DNA from: a virus
IMG/VR virus record: IMGVR_UViG_3300047473_000023
Coordinates: 1-46,562 of that record
Strand: one strand, 5' to 3'
Length of the DNA stretch: 46,562 nt
A program made the translations under genes and the position numbers. The notes under the pieces are model-generated. The model searched no databases. It was not told where the DNA came from and saw only the letters and a program-made list of their open reading frames with translations. This document shows, piece by piece, positions 30,117 to 37,876 of the stretch. Positions within the stretch are counted from its first letter, which is position 1; the number at the start of each line of letters is the position of its first letter.

Positions 30117-30355
30117 TAGTTATGCTCCTCTTCGACAGGCGCTTCCGGCGGGGTAGTCTCTTTTTCAACTACACCAGAGTCGGCCGGAAAGACTCGGGTC
30201 GTAGGAATTTCCTCGACCTTGCCTGGTTCTAGATACCGTTCGACCGCGCCAATTTCGGAGGCCAGCGCCTTCTTAAGGTTGGGGTACCCAGGATAACCCC
30301 GAAGCAACTCATCGGTCTTGAGCAGAAGTGAGACGTACTCGAAAGTATCCTTCAT
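30116..30355 (-). CDS. Small acidic late protein (79 aa)
   Basis: Helical N-terminal half (SLLLKTDELLRGYPGYPNLKKALASE) with a Pro/Glu-rich, disordered acidic end (PPEAPVEEEHN). Its start overlaps the stop of the gene before by ATGA. No family recognised. Confidence 0.55.
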   Translation of the reverse strand: MKDTFEYVSLLLKTDELLRGYPGYPNLKKALASEIGAVERYLEPGKVEEIPTTRVFPADSGVVEKETTPPEAPVEEEHN

Positions 30356-30546
30356 TTGTGTTGGCTCCCTTTGGGGTGGCTGGTGACTGATGACTTCGGG
30401 GCCGAGGTCCCGAGTTTAACACAAGCTGCAGGCTTGTTTTTCATGTTCTCTTTTACGCCTATGCGCGAAACAGCCCCAAGGTCAGGCTTATAGGCCTGGG
30501 AGATCGGCTTGGGTTGTGTCTTGCTGCTGCTCGGTCCCTGCTTCAT
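30352..30546 (-). CDS. Small basic late protein (64 aa)
   Basis: Lysine-, serine- and proline-rich, low complexity (SSSKTQPKPISQAYKPDLG), ATG 30546 behind GGAGAGAACTA. Its 5' end overlaps the preceding gene by 59 bases in another frame. Similar in style to the protein at 29922. Function unknown. Confidence 0.5.
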   Translation of the reverse strand: MKQGPSSSKTQPKPISQAYKPDLGAVSRIGVKENMKNKPAACVKLGTSAPKSSVTSHPKGSQHK

Positions 30547-30919
30547 TAGTTCTCTCCGTTGAGTGGCCGATTAGTCTAGAGTGGTCGTAGCGGTTGCCGC
30601 CGCGGGCTGCCATTTCTGCGCGGACCTTAGCGAACGCCCCCGCTTGTTCTTCGTTGTAGAGGTCATCGAGAAGGTGCTTAAGCCGGTCGTCACACTTCTC
30701 GATTTCCCGGAGAATGTGCTTCGGCGGCTCAACCCCGGCCTGATGGTAGAGGTCGCGAAGATCATGCATGTCGTGGAAGTACATGATGAACCGCCGCATC
30801 TTTTCCGGGACCTCGGACTCAGCCTCCTTCATGTACTTGACGACTTCGCGAATGTGGAGGAGAAGCTCGCGGGTATCGCGGGCGGTGTCTTTGAGATAGA
30901 TAAGTGCTTCTTCGTCCAT
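30488..30919 (-). CDS. Helical late protein, unknown function (143 aa)
   Basis: ATG 30919 (product start MDEEALIYL) is chosen since AGAGGA lies in front at proper spacing; the ATG at 30934 directly abuts GGAGG. The product is charged and helical (KYMKEAESEVPEKMRRFIMYFHDM) with a Gln/Thr-rich tail. It is the first gene after the tailspike. No family recognised. Confidence 0.6.
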   Translation of the reverse strand: MDEEALIYLKDTARDTRELLLHIREVVKYMKEAESEVPEKMRRFIMYFHDMHDLRDLYHQAGVEPPKHILREIEKCDDRLKHLLDDLYNEEQAGAFAKVRAEMAARGGNRYDHSRLIGHSTERTNEAGTEQQQDTTQADLPGL

Positions 30920-31003
30920 GTGTTCCTCTTTCATCCTCCGTCAGTTCGCGTGGCAGGACAGGTTGGCTAGCACCGGGCAGGTCGCGTCATTAGCTGCAGT
31001 CCC

Positions 31004-32839
31004 CTAGTTGCAATTGCTTGAAAATGTTGCAAGTCCAGTGTATGTCCCATTCACAAAGTTATCACATACTGAGTTTGTTCCACCACTACTATTATTTACA
31101 ACCCCATTAGCTAAGGTAGGGTTTGTTATATTATTGCTGTGTATAACATTACCCGTGGAAGTACCTACTAAGTTTATGCCTATTGTGGGAGGCAAACCGT
31201 CAAACTGTAGAGAACCGCCGTTAAAAATATTTGCGTTGCCAGAAATGCTCACATCTGCTAAATTGCCCCCGTCTGCCTCGAAGCCGTGTACAACGCTTTG
31301 GTATCCGGCTAAAACAAAGTTGTAATTAGTCGAGATTGCTACTGGATAGTTATAGCCATGGGTGTTCGTATAGTAATTGCCCGCCGCCATAGTGTCATCT
31401 AAGAAGTTAGCATAAACCGCCCCGTTCGCAAGCACGTTGACGAGTAGGTTGTTGATGCCCTGTATCCATACATTATTACTCGGATAGCATGACCATGTGA
31501 AGCATCCAGCGTTAGTGTTATCTATACGAATATTAGTAAGGAAGAACTCCTGCGCATTTGAAACGCCGTTACCGATGTGTATATTTGAACCCTGAATTAC
31601 ATCATAAGCGTTAATATCAGTGATGCTGTAGTTATCTCCACCAGCAAAATAAATGTTGTAAAATGCGAGGCCATTTCCTTCAAGAGTCATGTTTTTAAGA
31701 CTCCCACCGCGCATGAAATTTGTTCCCTTGTAAAACATATACATGCCAAGCGTTCTTGCGAAAATATAGGTTGACCCGCGGCCCGCTCCCGAAATCTCAA
31801 CAGGCGCAGAATTAGGAAGAGTAAGCCCCACTGTGATTTGATAGTACGATGATGACGAGGGAATATTGACCGGTTTCCCACTTGCCCCCGCCGCAGTGAT
31901 GGCTGCTTGAAGAGCTACTGTGTCATCGTGGGTTACGTAGGCCCCAACAACCGAGTTTATTGCTGGCGATCCAAGCGTCAGAGTAGTTGATCCTCCACCG
32001 GATGAGACAGTCGTTACGAGAAGTTGGTTGATTGCAGCGCCGCTCGGGGTAGACGGCAACCAATCGGGTTTATTTTCAGGTGTCTGTCCCACGTCCACAA
32101 ACGCGGTGCTGCCTGTTATGCCGAGGAATGTAAGTGACCCCGCAGTACGCCCGTAAACCGCGTATCCAGTAGGGGGTGTCCCTCCGGGAGCTGACCACAA
32201 AATGTTGTTTTTATTTTGGGCTGTTAACACCGCGTTTCCGGTAGTCGTTGTAACATTGGCGACCGCAGCACTCGACCCACCCTGGCTGTCAAGAGAAACA
32301 ACAGTATAAGCATAGGATGTCGATCCAGGAGTACCGACTACCGCCATACTAACGGAAGCGGGTTGCCCAAGTGCAAACGTTGTTCCGGCTCCATTGATGC
32401 TTATACCTTGTCCATTAGCAAAATCAATTGCACTCAACAGCGTCAGTGTCGATGAGCCCGAAGATATAGAGCCTGTCGTCGTCGCGCTAGACCCCGAGGC
32501 ATTAGGGATCCCGTTAAGCATTGTGGTGACTTGCACCGCCGTCAGATCAAGAGCAGGCCCTGTTGCCCCTGTATTGTTGCCCTTGATCGTTCCAGCCGCC
32601 ATTGGCGCCAGTTTGGCGTTCGTAACGGCGTTGGCAGCAATTGTAGCCGTTGAGCCACTTAATGAAATATCGCCAGTGATAGCTGCAAGCGAGTTAACCA
32701 CGAACGCCGTACTTGCGCAGACGTTGCCATTACTGCCAATGGATAAGGTCGGGCAGTAGCTTCCGCCCGAGCCCGGTGTTACACCCTGTGCTGATGCGCC
32801 TGTGGCTATGAAAAGAAAGGGAAGCAGCCATTTAAACAT
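31004..32839 (-). CDS. Beta-helix tailspike with signal peptide
   Basis: 611 residues from ATG 32839, which overlaps the previous stop. Residues 1-18 form a clean Sec signal (MFKWLLPFLFIATGASAQ, cut likely at ASA-Q). A Ser/Gly/Thr-rich middle with an FN3-like part follows. From about residue 300 a pectate-lyase-like right-handed beta-helix starts (DDTVALQAAITAAGASGKPV, ISGAGRGST), running to the end with many NNIT/NANIF turns. Expected role: binding or depolymerising surface polysaccharide. The usual N-terminal virion-attachment domain is not apparent. A GTG at 32848 is an alternative start. Confidence 0.8.
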   Translation of the reverse strand: MFKWLLPFLFIATGASAQGVTPGSGGSYCPTLSIGSNGNVCASTAFVVNSLAAITGDISLSGSTATIAANAVTNAKLAPMAAGTIKGNNTGATGPALDLTAVQVTTMLNGIPNASGSSATTTGSISSGSSTLTLLSAIDFANGQGISINGAGTTFALGQPASVSMAVVGTPGSTSYAYTVVSLDSQGGSSAAVANVTTTTGNAVLTAQNKNNILWSAPGGTPPTGYAVYGRTAGSLTFLGITGSTAFVDVGQTPENKPDWLPSTPSGAAINQLLVTTVSSGGGSTTLTLGSPAINSVVGAYVTHDDTVALQAAITAAGASGKPVNIPSSSSYYQITVGLTLPNSAPVEISGAGRGSTYIFARTLGMYMFYKGTNFMRGGSLKNMTLEGNGLAFYNIYFAGGDNYSITDINAYDVIQGSNIHIGNGVSNAQEFFLTNIRIDNTNAGCFTWSCYPSNNVWIQGINNLLVNVLANGAVYANFLDDTMAAGNYYTNTHGYNYPVAISTNYNFVLAGYQSVVHGFEADGGNLADVSISGNANIFNGGSLQFDGLPPTIGINLVGTSTGNVIHSNNITNPTLANGVVNNSSGGTNSVCDNFVNGTYTGLATFSSNCN

Positions 32840-33203
32840 TGGTGTCACTCACTGTTAAGGCATTGGTGGTGCCAGTTGTTGCAAAGGCTTGGTAAGCTCC
32901 CTGGCATTCGCCGGTAAGGGTAATAAACCCGCCACCCCCACCAACAACGAAACATCCGCCGAGTGCCCCCAACGATGGCGTTAGGTTTTGGTTTGTGATA
33001 GTGCCGCCGACCGAGTTCAGCGCCTGCACAATCGAGGGGGCGATGTAGATGTTGTTTGCCCCGGGATTGTGGAAGGTTATTGTCTGGCGCGCAACATTCG
33101 CCGGCGCAACAACCTCAGGCGTCGTGCTTACGTTGTTGAACGCGTAAATCTTTCCGCCCGATGTCGGTCCGACTGGGTAAGCATTGATGCCTGAGGTTGC
33201 CAT
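32832..33203 (-). CDS. Small structural protein, unknown function (123 aa)
   Basis: Gly/Thr-rich, uncharged and beta-prone (ITFHNPGANNIYIAPSIVQALN). No signal peptide. It lies between the 182-residue protein and the tailspike, and overlaps the tailspike start by 8 bases. Probably a decoration or appendage part; no family recognised. Confidence 0.6.
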   Translation of the reverse strand: MATSGINAYPVGPTSGGKIYAFNNVSTTPEVVAPANVARQTITFHNPGANNIYIAPSIVQALNSVGGTITNQNLTPSLGALGGCFVVGGGGGFITLTGECQGAYQAFATTGTTNALTVSDTNV

Positions 33204-33206
33204 TGG

Positions 33207-33755
33207 TTAGATCCTTTTGACAGGCTGCAGCTGTGCGATCAGCGCCTTGTTCATTTCGAGCATGGCGTTGACCTGAGTTTCAAGCCCTTTGATCCGGTCG
33301 TCTTCGACCACCGTCGAAGTGGGCTTACCCGAAGCATTGAAAGACTGCAAAGTCTCGGTCAGTTCGTTAAGGAGGCGCGCAGTATTTCCACCTTCTTCCT
33401 CGGAATCGTTGATGTAAGCGCGACCCCAAGCTGGCGCCATTTCGGCTGAGGCAGCCTTGGCGGCATCGTCCAGCGGAACCATATCGAGGGTCGGCGGACC
33501 GGCGAAGATGATGTCGCGAGGCTTCTGGGTGCCATCGTCCCAAGCCACGATGATTTCACCTGGCTGGTTTGAGCCGAAATGGCGGCTCTCGCCGTCTTGG
33601 TTATAGTTACAATCGCCAGGGCTTTCGGGATCGAGGAACAAACCGCAGGGAAAATCTTTCTTGACCTGCCGGCCGTGGTGAGTGGTTTCCTTGTACTCGA
33701 AGACAGTACCCGGGACGTTAAGATAGTGCTTCTGTGTCAGGCGCCAGCGAGCCAT
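33207..33755 (-). CDS. Structural-region protein, unknown function (182 aa)
   Basis: ATG 33755 behind GGAGAACTACC. N-terminal compact part with CGLFLDPESPGDCNYN, then an acidic linker and a C-terminal coiled coil (RIKGLETQVNAMLEMNKALIAQ), which suggests a trimeric or dimeric virion or assembly protein. No family named with confidence. Confidence 0.6.
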   Translation of the reverse strand: MARWRLTQKHYLNVPGTVFEYKETTHHGRQVKKDFPCGLFLDPESPGDCNYNQDGESRHFGSNQPGEIIVAWDDGTQKPRDIIFAGPPTLDMVPLDDAAKAASAEMAPAWGRAYINDSEEEGGNTARLLNELTETLQSFNASGKPTSTVVEDDRIKGLETQVNAMLEMNKALIAQLQPVKRI

Positions 33756-33767
33756 GGTAGTTCTCCG

Positions 33768-34220
33768 TTAGTATTGGGAATAGTAGACAAGGCCGGAAAT
33801 ACCGGTAATGGATGGGTTGACGCAGATCGCCGGGGATGACACCGCGGATCCACCAATGCCGGGGGCACCAGCGGAGGTGATAGCGAAGTCGATATGATCG
33901 GCCGACGGCGCGGTGTTGAGGATGTTGAGCGCCGGGGTGATGTTGACTGTGCCGGTGTCACAAGCGGTGGTGGTCTGGGTGCCGGAGGTGATCTGGAAGG
34001 TAGCCGGGGTAGCCGAGTTCGAGGTTACATGCCAGCCGCAGATCGAGATGGTTTTACCCGCGACTCCGGCAATGAGCGAGGTAACCCCGGTGACTCCGGA
34101 GAAGACCGCGGTCTTGTTACAGATGATGGTGTTGGCCCCGCCAATGGCTTGAGCATCCGCGGCGGTGGGCGACCAGAGGCCAGCCATCACGCACAAGGCA
34201 AGTAGAAGATGTTTGAACAT
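33768..34220 (-). CDS. Secreted-type structural-region protein (150 aa)
   Basis: Begins with a Sec signal (MFKHLLLALCVMAGL, likely cut at ADA-Q near residue 23). The mature part is small, Gly/Thr/Val-rich and beta-prone with four to five Cys (IICNKT, ISICGWHV, TACDTG, AICVNP), which could form disulphides in the periplasm. ATG 34220 behind GGAAGG. It lies in the head region of the late unit. Function unknown. Confidence 0.65.
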   Translation of the reverse strand: MFKHLLLALCVMAGLWSPTAADAQAIGGANTIICNKTAVFSGVTGVTSLIAGVAGKTISICGWHVTSNSATPATFQITSGTQTTTACDTGTVNITPALNILNTAPSADHIDFAITSAGAPGIGGSAVSSPAICVNPSITGISGLVYYSQY

Positions 34221-34239
34221 GATGGCTGCCTTCCGTTAT

Positions 34240-34719
34240 TTATCGGACACGGTACCATTTCTGGGTGCCGTAGGAGAATTGGAACAGCACCGAGGTAAGC
34301 GCGGTGAGGGTCTGAGAGTTGTAGGTGCCGTCAAGAGTCGTGCTGCCGCCGGGGGTCACGGTGACCAAGGTGGTAAGCGTGGTGTCGGTCGCGACCACAA
34401 CCTGCTCACCGTCGAAGGGGATCGGTGGCAGAGTAATGGCCCAAGTGGTCGGCGCCGTGCCAACCCAATACACCGTACCTTGCTGCGTGTTCATTGTCGT
34501 GACAACCGCGCCGGAACCCGAGAACAGGCTCATTGCGGTGCCATTGCGTATCAGGTAGGCGCAAAGGAAACCGGTTGACGGCCCGCCGGGTCCTTGACCG
34601 GCGTTCCAACATTCAGTACCGGAGAGGTTCTGTTGCACTACGCTCTGGGCGAAGGTGGGGGAAAAACCCCCCACCGCCAGAAGCGCAATGCCCGCAAGAA
34701 GAAGTTTCTTGAAGGTCAT
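34240..34719 (-). CDS. Secreted-type appendage-like protein (159 aa)
   Basis: Residues 1-25 are a clear signal peptide (MTFKKLLLAGIALLAVGG, cut near TFA-Q). The mature part ends in a fibre-like beta domain (ITLPPIPFDGEQVVVATDTT, FQFSYGTQKWYRVR), a pattern seen at the C-termini of phage fibres. ATG 34719 behind GGAGCGAAGCG. It is placed right after the decoration protein gene. Confidence 0.65.
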   Translation of the reverse strand: MTFKKLLLAGIALLAVGGFSPTFAQSVVQQNLSGTECWNAGQGPGGPSTGFLCAYLIRNGTAMSLFSGSGAVVTTMNTQQGTVYWVGTAPTTWAITLPPIPFDGEQVVVATDTTLTTLVTVTPGGSTTLDGTYNSQTLTALTSVLFQFSYGTQKWYRVR

Positions 34720-34730
34720 CGCTTCGCTCC

Positions 34731-35297
34731 TTAGTTAGCGACGTTGAGCCCGGCGGGATAGCCGGAAAGTGCGCCAGTGGCACTCATGATCTGCATGATC
34801 TGATCCAGCACAACAGCGCCTTCGATCTGCCCGGCGGTGTGAGTGCCGACGGTGACAAAGGTCATCTTGATGAACCGGGGAAGAGGCTGCCCCGGTTCCG
34901 GCTGCGGGAAGAAAACATTGGCGATGTCGGAGCCAACGGTAAGATTGGCTTCGGCGATGGCGTTGGAGGCCCAAAGAGCCGTCCAGGTGCCGGGAGCGCC
35001 TGAGCCGTTGTCGGGAGCGCCCTGTAGCAGGACCTGAAGGCTGGTACCACCGGTAAAAGCGGTTGTGACCTGAGCCAAAACCTTGAGCGCCGGCTTGTCG
35101 CCGATGCCAAGATCGCGCGCGCCGCCGCCACCACCGCCAACGATTGACGCAGGAATACCCGACTTAATGCCGATGTCGACAATATTCGAGGAATCCTGAG
35201 TGCCGGTGGTCGGGGCGTCAGTGTTGGCGGTGGAGGTGATACCGCCCGAGGCACCGTTACTCGTCCCTGTGAAGAGGAAAAAACCATCTATGATCAA
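34731..35297 (-). CDS. Capsid decoration/cement protein, Bbp16-like
   Basis: 188 residues. Start is TTG 35297 with GGAG seven bases upstream. The sequence LFTGTSNG, NIVDIGIKSG, ARDLGIGDKP, LKVLAQVTTAFTGGTSLQVLLQ and IKMTFVTVGTHTAGQIEGAVVLDQ follows the layout of BPP-1 Bbp16-type cement proteins. It follows the capsid gene, as in that group. It would stabilise the shell at local axes. Confidence 0.75.
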   Translation of the reverse strand: MIIDGFFLFTGTSNGASGGITSTANTDAPTTGTQDSSNIVDIGIKSGIPASIVGGGGGGARDLGIGDKPALKVLAQVTTAFTGGTSLQVLLQGAPDNGSGAPGTWTALWASNAIAEANLTVGSDIANVFFPQPEPGQPLPRFIKMTFVTVGTHTAGQIEGAVVLDQIMQIMSATGALSGYPAGLNVAN

Positions 35298-35354
35298 CTT
35301 ACTTCTCCATTTGTCTGAGCGAAGTCGCTGTGTCCGTATTACAGCAAGGCAAAC

Positions 35355-36398
35355 TCACACTACCTGTAGCTCATTATTCAATACCGCGTCGCACGTACGC
35401 ACAGGAATGCCCCTAAACGTGGTAACAACCTTGCCGTCGAACTCGGAAAGCTGAAGCAAGACATTGGTCTTGTTCATCGCCTGAAGGTCGAGGTAGGTCC
35501 GGATCACGCGGTTGCAGTAGATAACCGTGCGGCCCATGTCGGCGCGGACTTCTGGGGTGTCCGAGGTCTGAATCGCGGCGGCCGTGGTGGGCGCGGTCGG
35601 GAGACGATAAAGCGCACGAACGAGAAGGTTCAGCAAGTTTGCGGCCGAGACGCCGGTCAGCTGAGTCACGTCGATGTTGGCGATGCGGACGCAGTAGCGC
35701 CAGTCACGGCCGACAAGACCGATTTCCCATTTGAAGTGGTCGCGGTAAGCTTGGTAGGTATTGCCAGAGGTGTCGGCAACAGGCCACTCACCCATGTCGA
35801 TGTGCTGAAGGCCGGTCATCTTGCCCTTAGGGAAGATACCATGCCACGTGTCGTTACCCCAGGTCAGAATCCAGATCGAGGTATTGGTCGAAGCCGTGCC
35901 GCCACCGTCCAGAACGTTGTTAGCGGTCTGGGAGTTGGCGGTGTTCTTGGTGGAGTAGCGCGGGGCGAAGCCGGTGAAACGCTCCGGGTTCACGCCCTGG
36001 TTGCCGTAGATGATCGTGGACGCGACCTGCTGCGACATGCCCTCAAGGAACGCGCGGACTTCCGAAAGACGGAACTCAGCGGTGTTGCCGTTGAGGTCGG
36101 CGATGTCTTTGTCGATAACCGCGTAGGTTTCGAGGTTGCCGCAGGTGTCGACGATCTGACCGGTGGTGGACTTCGCGTTCGGAACGCCGGTGTTCATCAG
36201 GCGCCAAGTGGCCTGGGGAAGTCCGGTGCGAATCGTGGTCTTATGCCCGGTCGGGAGGTTGCCTTCGACAACCATAATGTCGTCAAGGATTTCGTTGGTT
36301 TGAGAGAGGATTTCGATGATGGACGCGATCTTGTAACCGTCATCCACACGTTTTGCCCAATCAGCGTACGTTAATGCGGTTGACCCAATAGTAGCCAT
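35355..36398 (-). CDS. Major capsid protein
   Basis: 347 residues. The N-terminal helix with EILSQTNEILDDIMVVEGN, then GLPQATWRLMNTGVPNAKS and IYGNQGVNPERFTGFAPRYS, WGIFPKG-like and VVTTFRGIPVRTCDAVL, is the layout of the major capsid proteins of BPP-1/epsilon15-like podoviruses with the HK97 fold. ATG 36398 with AAGGAG upstream. It is separated from the scaffold by an inserted HNH gene. Confidence 0.85.
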   Translation of the reverse strand: MATIGSTALTYADWAKRVDDGYKIASIIEILSQTNEILDDIMVVEGNLPTGHKTTIRTGLPQATWRLMNTGVPNAKSTTGQIVDTCGNLETYAVIDKDIADLNGNTAEFRLSEVRAFLEGMSQQVASTIIYGNQGVNPERFTGFAPRYSTKNTANSQTANNVLDGGGTASTNTSIWILTWGNDTWHGIFPKGKMTGLQHIDMGEWPVADTSGNTYQAYRDHFKWEIGLVGRDWRYCVRIANIDVTQLTGVSAANLLNLLVRALYRLPTAPTTAAAIQTSDTPEVRADMGRTVIYCNRVIRTYLDLQAMNKTNVLLQLSEFDGKVVTTFRGIPVRTCDAVLNNELQVV

Positions 36399-36412
36399 GA
36401 CTAAGTCACTCC

Positions 36413-36892
36413 TTAGCAGTTAACAGGAGTAGAGAACTCCCCGTGGTGTTTTGCATGTGCAGCTTCAAAAGCTTCGTGCGCTTTCTCTGCTGTATTGTAG
36501 TTGCCAAGGAAGATAACTTTCCCGTGTACCTGTATTTTCGAGTACCACACATCCATGCGTACATGGTAGTATGCTCCTCGTAAGGGGTGGGATTCGCTAC
36601 GATTGGCGTTGTTCTGAGTTCGGTCACAGGGGCGGAGGTTGGTGATCCGATTATCGGCCCCGTTTCCGTTGATGTGATCGAGCTCAGTAGGCACATATCC
36701 ATGAACATACAGCCAAGCAGCTTGATGCTCATAGATTCTTTTATAGTCTATAGTGAGCTTACGGTAACCGTGCCCGGACGAAGCGCCAGCACGAGAACCT
36801 TTACCAGCTGCACCACGACTAAAACGGTTTATGAACCAACCTGTTTCAGGGTCGTATTCGAAAAGTTCCTTAAGCCGTTCTTGCGTGATCAT
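36413..36892 (-). CDS. HNH endonuclease with AP2-like tail between scaffold and capsid
   Basis: 159 residues. LFEYDPETGWFINR, YEHQAAWLYVHGYVP, LDHINGNGADNRITNLRPCDRTQN, then an AP2-like tail (WYSKIQVHGKVIFLGNYNTAEKAHEAF). Same domain order as the proteins at 14597 and 44898. The start overlaps the scaffold stop by 4 bases, so it is co-translated with late genes. Homing-type mobile gene. Confidence 0.85.
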   Translation of the reverse strand: MITQERLKELFEYDPETGWFINRFSRGAAGKGSRAGASSGHGYRKLTIDYKRIYEHQAAWLYVHGYVPTELDHINGNGADNRITNLRPCDRTQNNANRSESHPLRGAYYHVRMDVWYSKIQVHGKVIFLGNYNTAEKAHEAFEAAHAKHHGEFSTPVNC

Positions 36893-37593
36893 GACTGGCC
36901 CGACAAGTTTGGATAAACAGCGGCGGCGATTGAAGGGCGCCCGCCACCGGGAGCAGTCTGCCCGAACTTGCTCGGACCGCCGCCGGTGACTGGTTTGCCT
37001 TCGTTGTAAAGCTTCGCCATCTTGGTGAAGGCTTCAATGAACAGCGGGTTGTCGCCGGCCCCGGTCATGTCCATAAAGTGGTTGAATTTGGTAATCTTGT
37101 CGGTGTTTGGGGTGCCGTCGGGGTTGGCGAAGAGCGCGTTCTTGGCGAGCGCCAGATCAGCTTTGGCCTGCTTGATGCCCCCAGGCGCGGCTTCGAGAAG
37201 GGTTTTGGCTTCCTTTGCCCATTCCTGCCGGACTTCGCGTTGCTTGGCGAAGAGAGCATCGACGGAGGCGGCGGTGTGCTTGGAGAAGAAGTCGACGAGT
37301 TTCTGCGCGCCTTCCTGCGTGATGTTGAGTTCCTTGAGGATCGGCGTAGCTTCGGCGATCACCGCCGGGTCCAGCGTTGCGCCCTCGGGAAGTTTGAAGT
37401 CAGCGTAAGCTTCGGGCGCGCCGGGAGCGGGCTCAGCAGGCTTGTCTTCCGCCGGGTCCTCCGCCGTTAGCAGGGTGTTCTCAAGGGTCGATGCCGGAGT
37501 AGACGTCGTGTCCGGGGTCTGGGTAGGCGTCAGGTCCGGAGTCGTCGTCGGCGTTTCCGTCGGGGTTTCCGTGATCAATGGTGCTTCGCTCAT
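36889..37593 (-). CDS. Capsid scaffold-like protein
   Basis: 234 residues. A Thr/Pro/Glu-rich disordered N-terminus (about 1-70) leads to the pattern FKLPEGATLDP, LTQEGAQKLVD-like, REVRQEWAKEAKTLLEA, DKITKFNHFMDMTGAGDNP, seen in podovirus scaffold proteins. Its first 113 bases overlap the end of the Bbp19-like gene in another frame. ATG 37593 behind GGGAGCAAA. Placed directly before the capsid genes. Confidence 0.75.
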   Translation of the reverse strand: MSEAPLITETPTETPTTTPDLTPTQTPDTTSTPASTLENTLLTAEDPAEDKPAEPAPGAPEAYADFKLPEGATLDPAVIAEATPILKELNITQEGAQKLVDFFSKHTAASVDALFAKQREVRQEWAKEAKTLLEAAPGGIKQAKADLALAKNALFANPDGTPNTDKITKFNHFMDMTGAGDNPLFIEAFTKMAKLYNEGKPVTGGGPSKFGQTAPGGGRPSIAAAVYPNLSGQS

Positions 37594-37876
37594 TTTGCTC
37601 CCTCATCATCTGAATAAATTGCTCAGGACACCATTCAATGATGTCGTTGAGCAAACGTAGGCCTGAGTTGCGTTCGCCTTCAGCAAAGGCCATTTGGAGT
37701 GCATCGGGTGAGTAGCTGGTGGTAAAGACATGGGCGGTTGCGAGTTGGTCCCAGGCGTAAGCTCGGCCGGTTTTGTCGGCCATCATGTTGATGATGACGA
37801 CGCCGCGGTTCTTCTCGGCGAGTCGAGCGGCTTTTTCCTTCTGCCGAATGTCTTTACGAGAGGCGGCGTTGTTCAT
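37481..37876 (-). CDS. Bbp19-like virion-assembly protein
   Basis: 131 residues. The core YAWDQLATAHVFTTSYSPDALQMAFAEGERNSGLRLLNDI matches the Bbp19-like family found next to the portal in BPP-1-like phages. The C-terminal 37 residues are acidic, Pro/Gly-rich (PDAYPDPGHDVYSGID) and overlap the scaffold frame. Start overlaps the portal stop (TAATG). Confidence 0.75.
   Translation of the reverse strand: MNNAASRKDIRQKEKAARLAEKNRGVVIINMMADKTGRAYAWDQLATAHVFTTSYSPDALQMAFAEGERNSGLRLLNDIIEWCPEQFIQMMREQNERSTIDHGNPDGNADDDSGPDAYPDPGHDVYSGIDP

Noticed and set aside
35736-36374. 212-codon plus-strand ORF opposite the capsid gene
   Set aside because: Mirror of the capsid codon pattern, rich in Arg/Val/Gly, no family resemblance; the capsid frame is clearly real.
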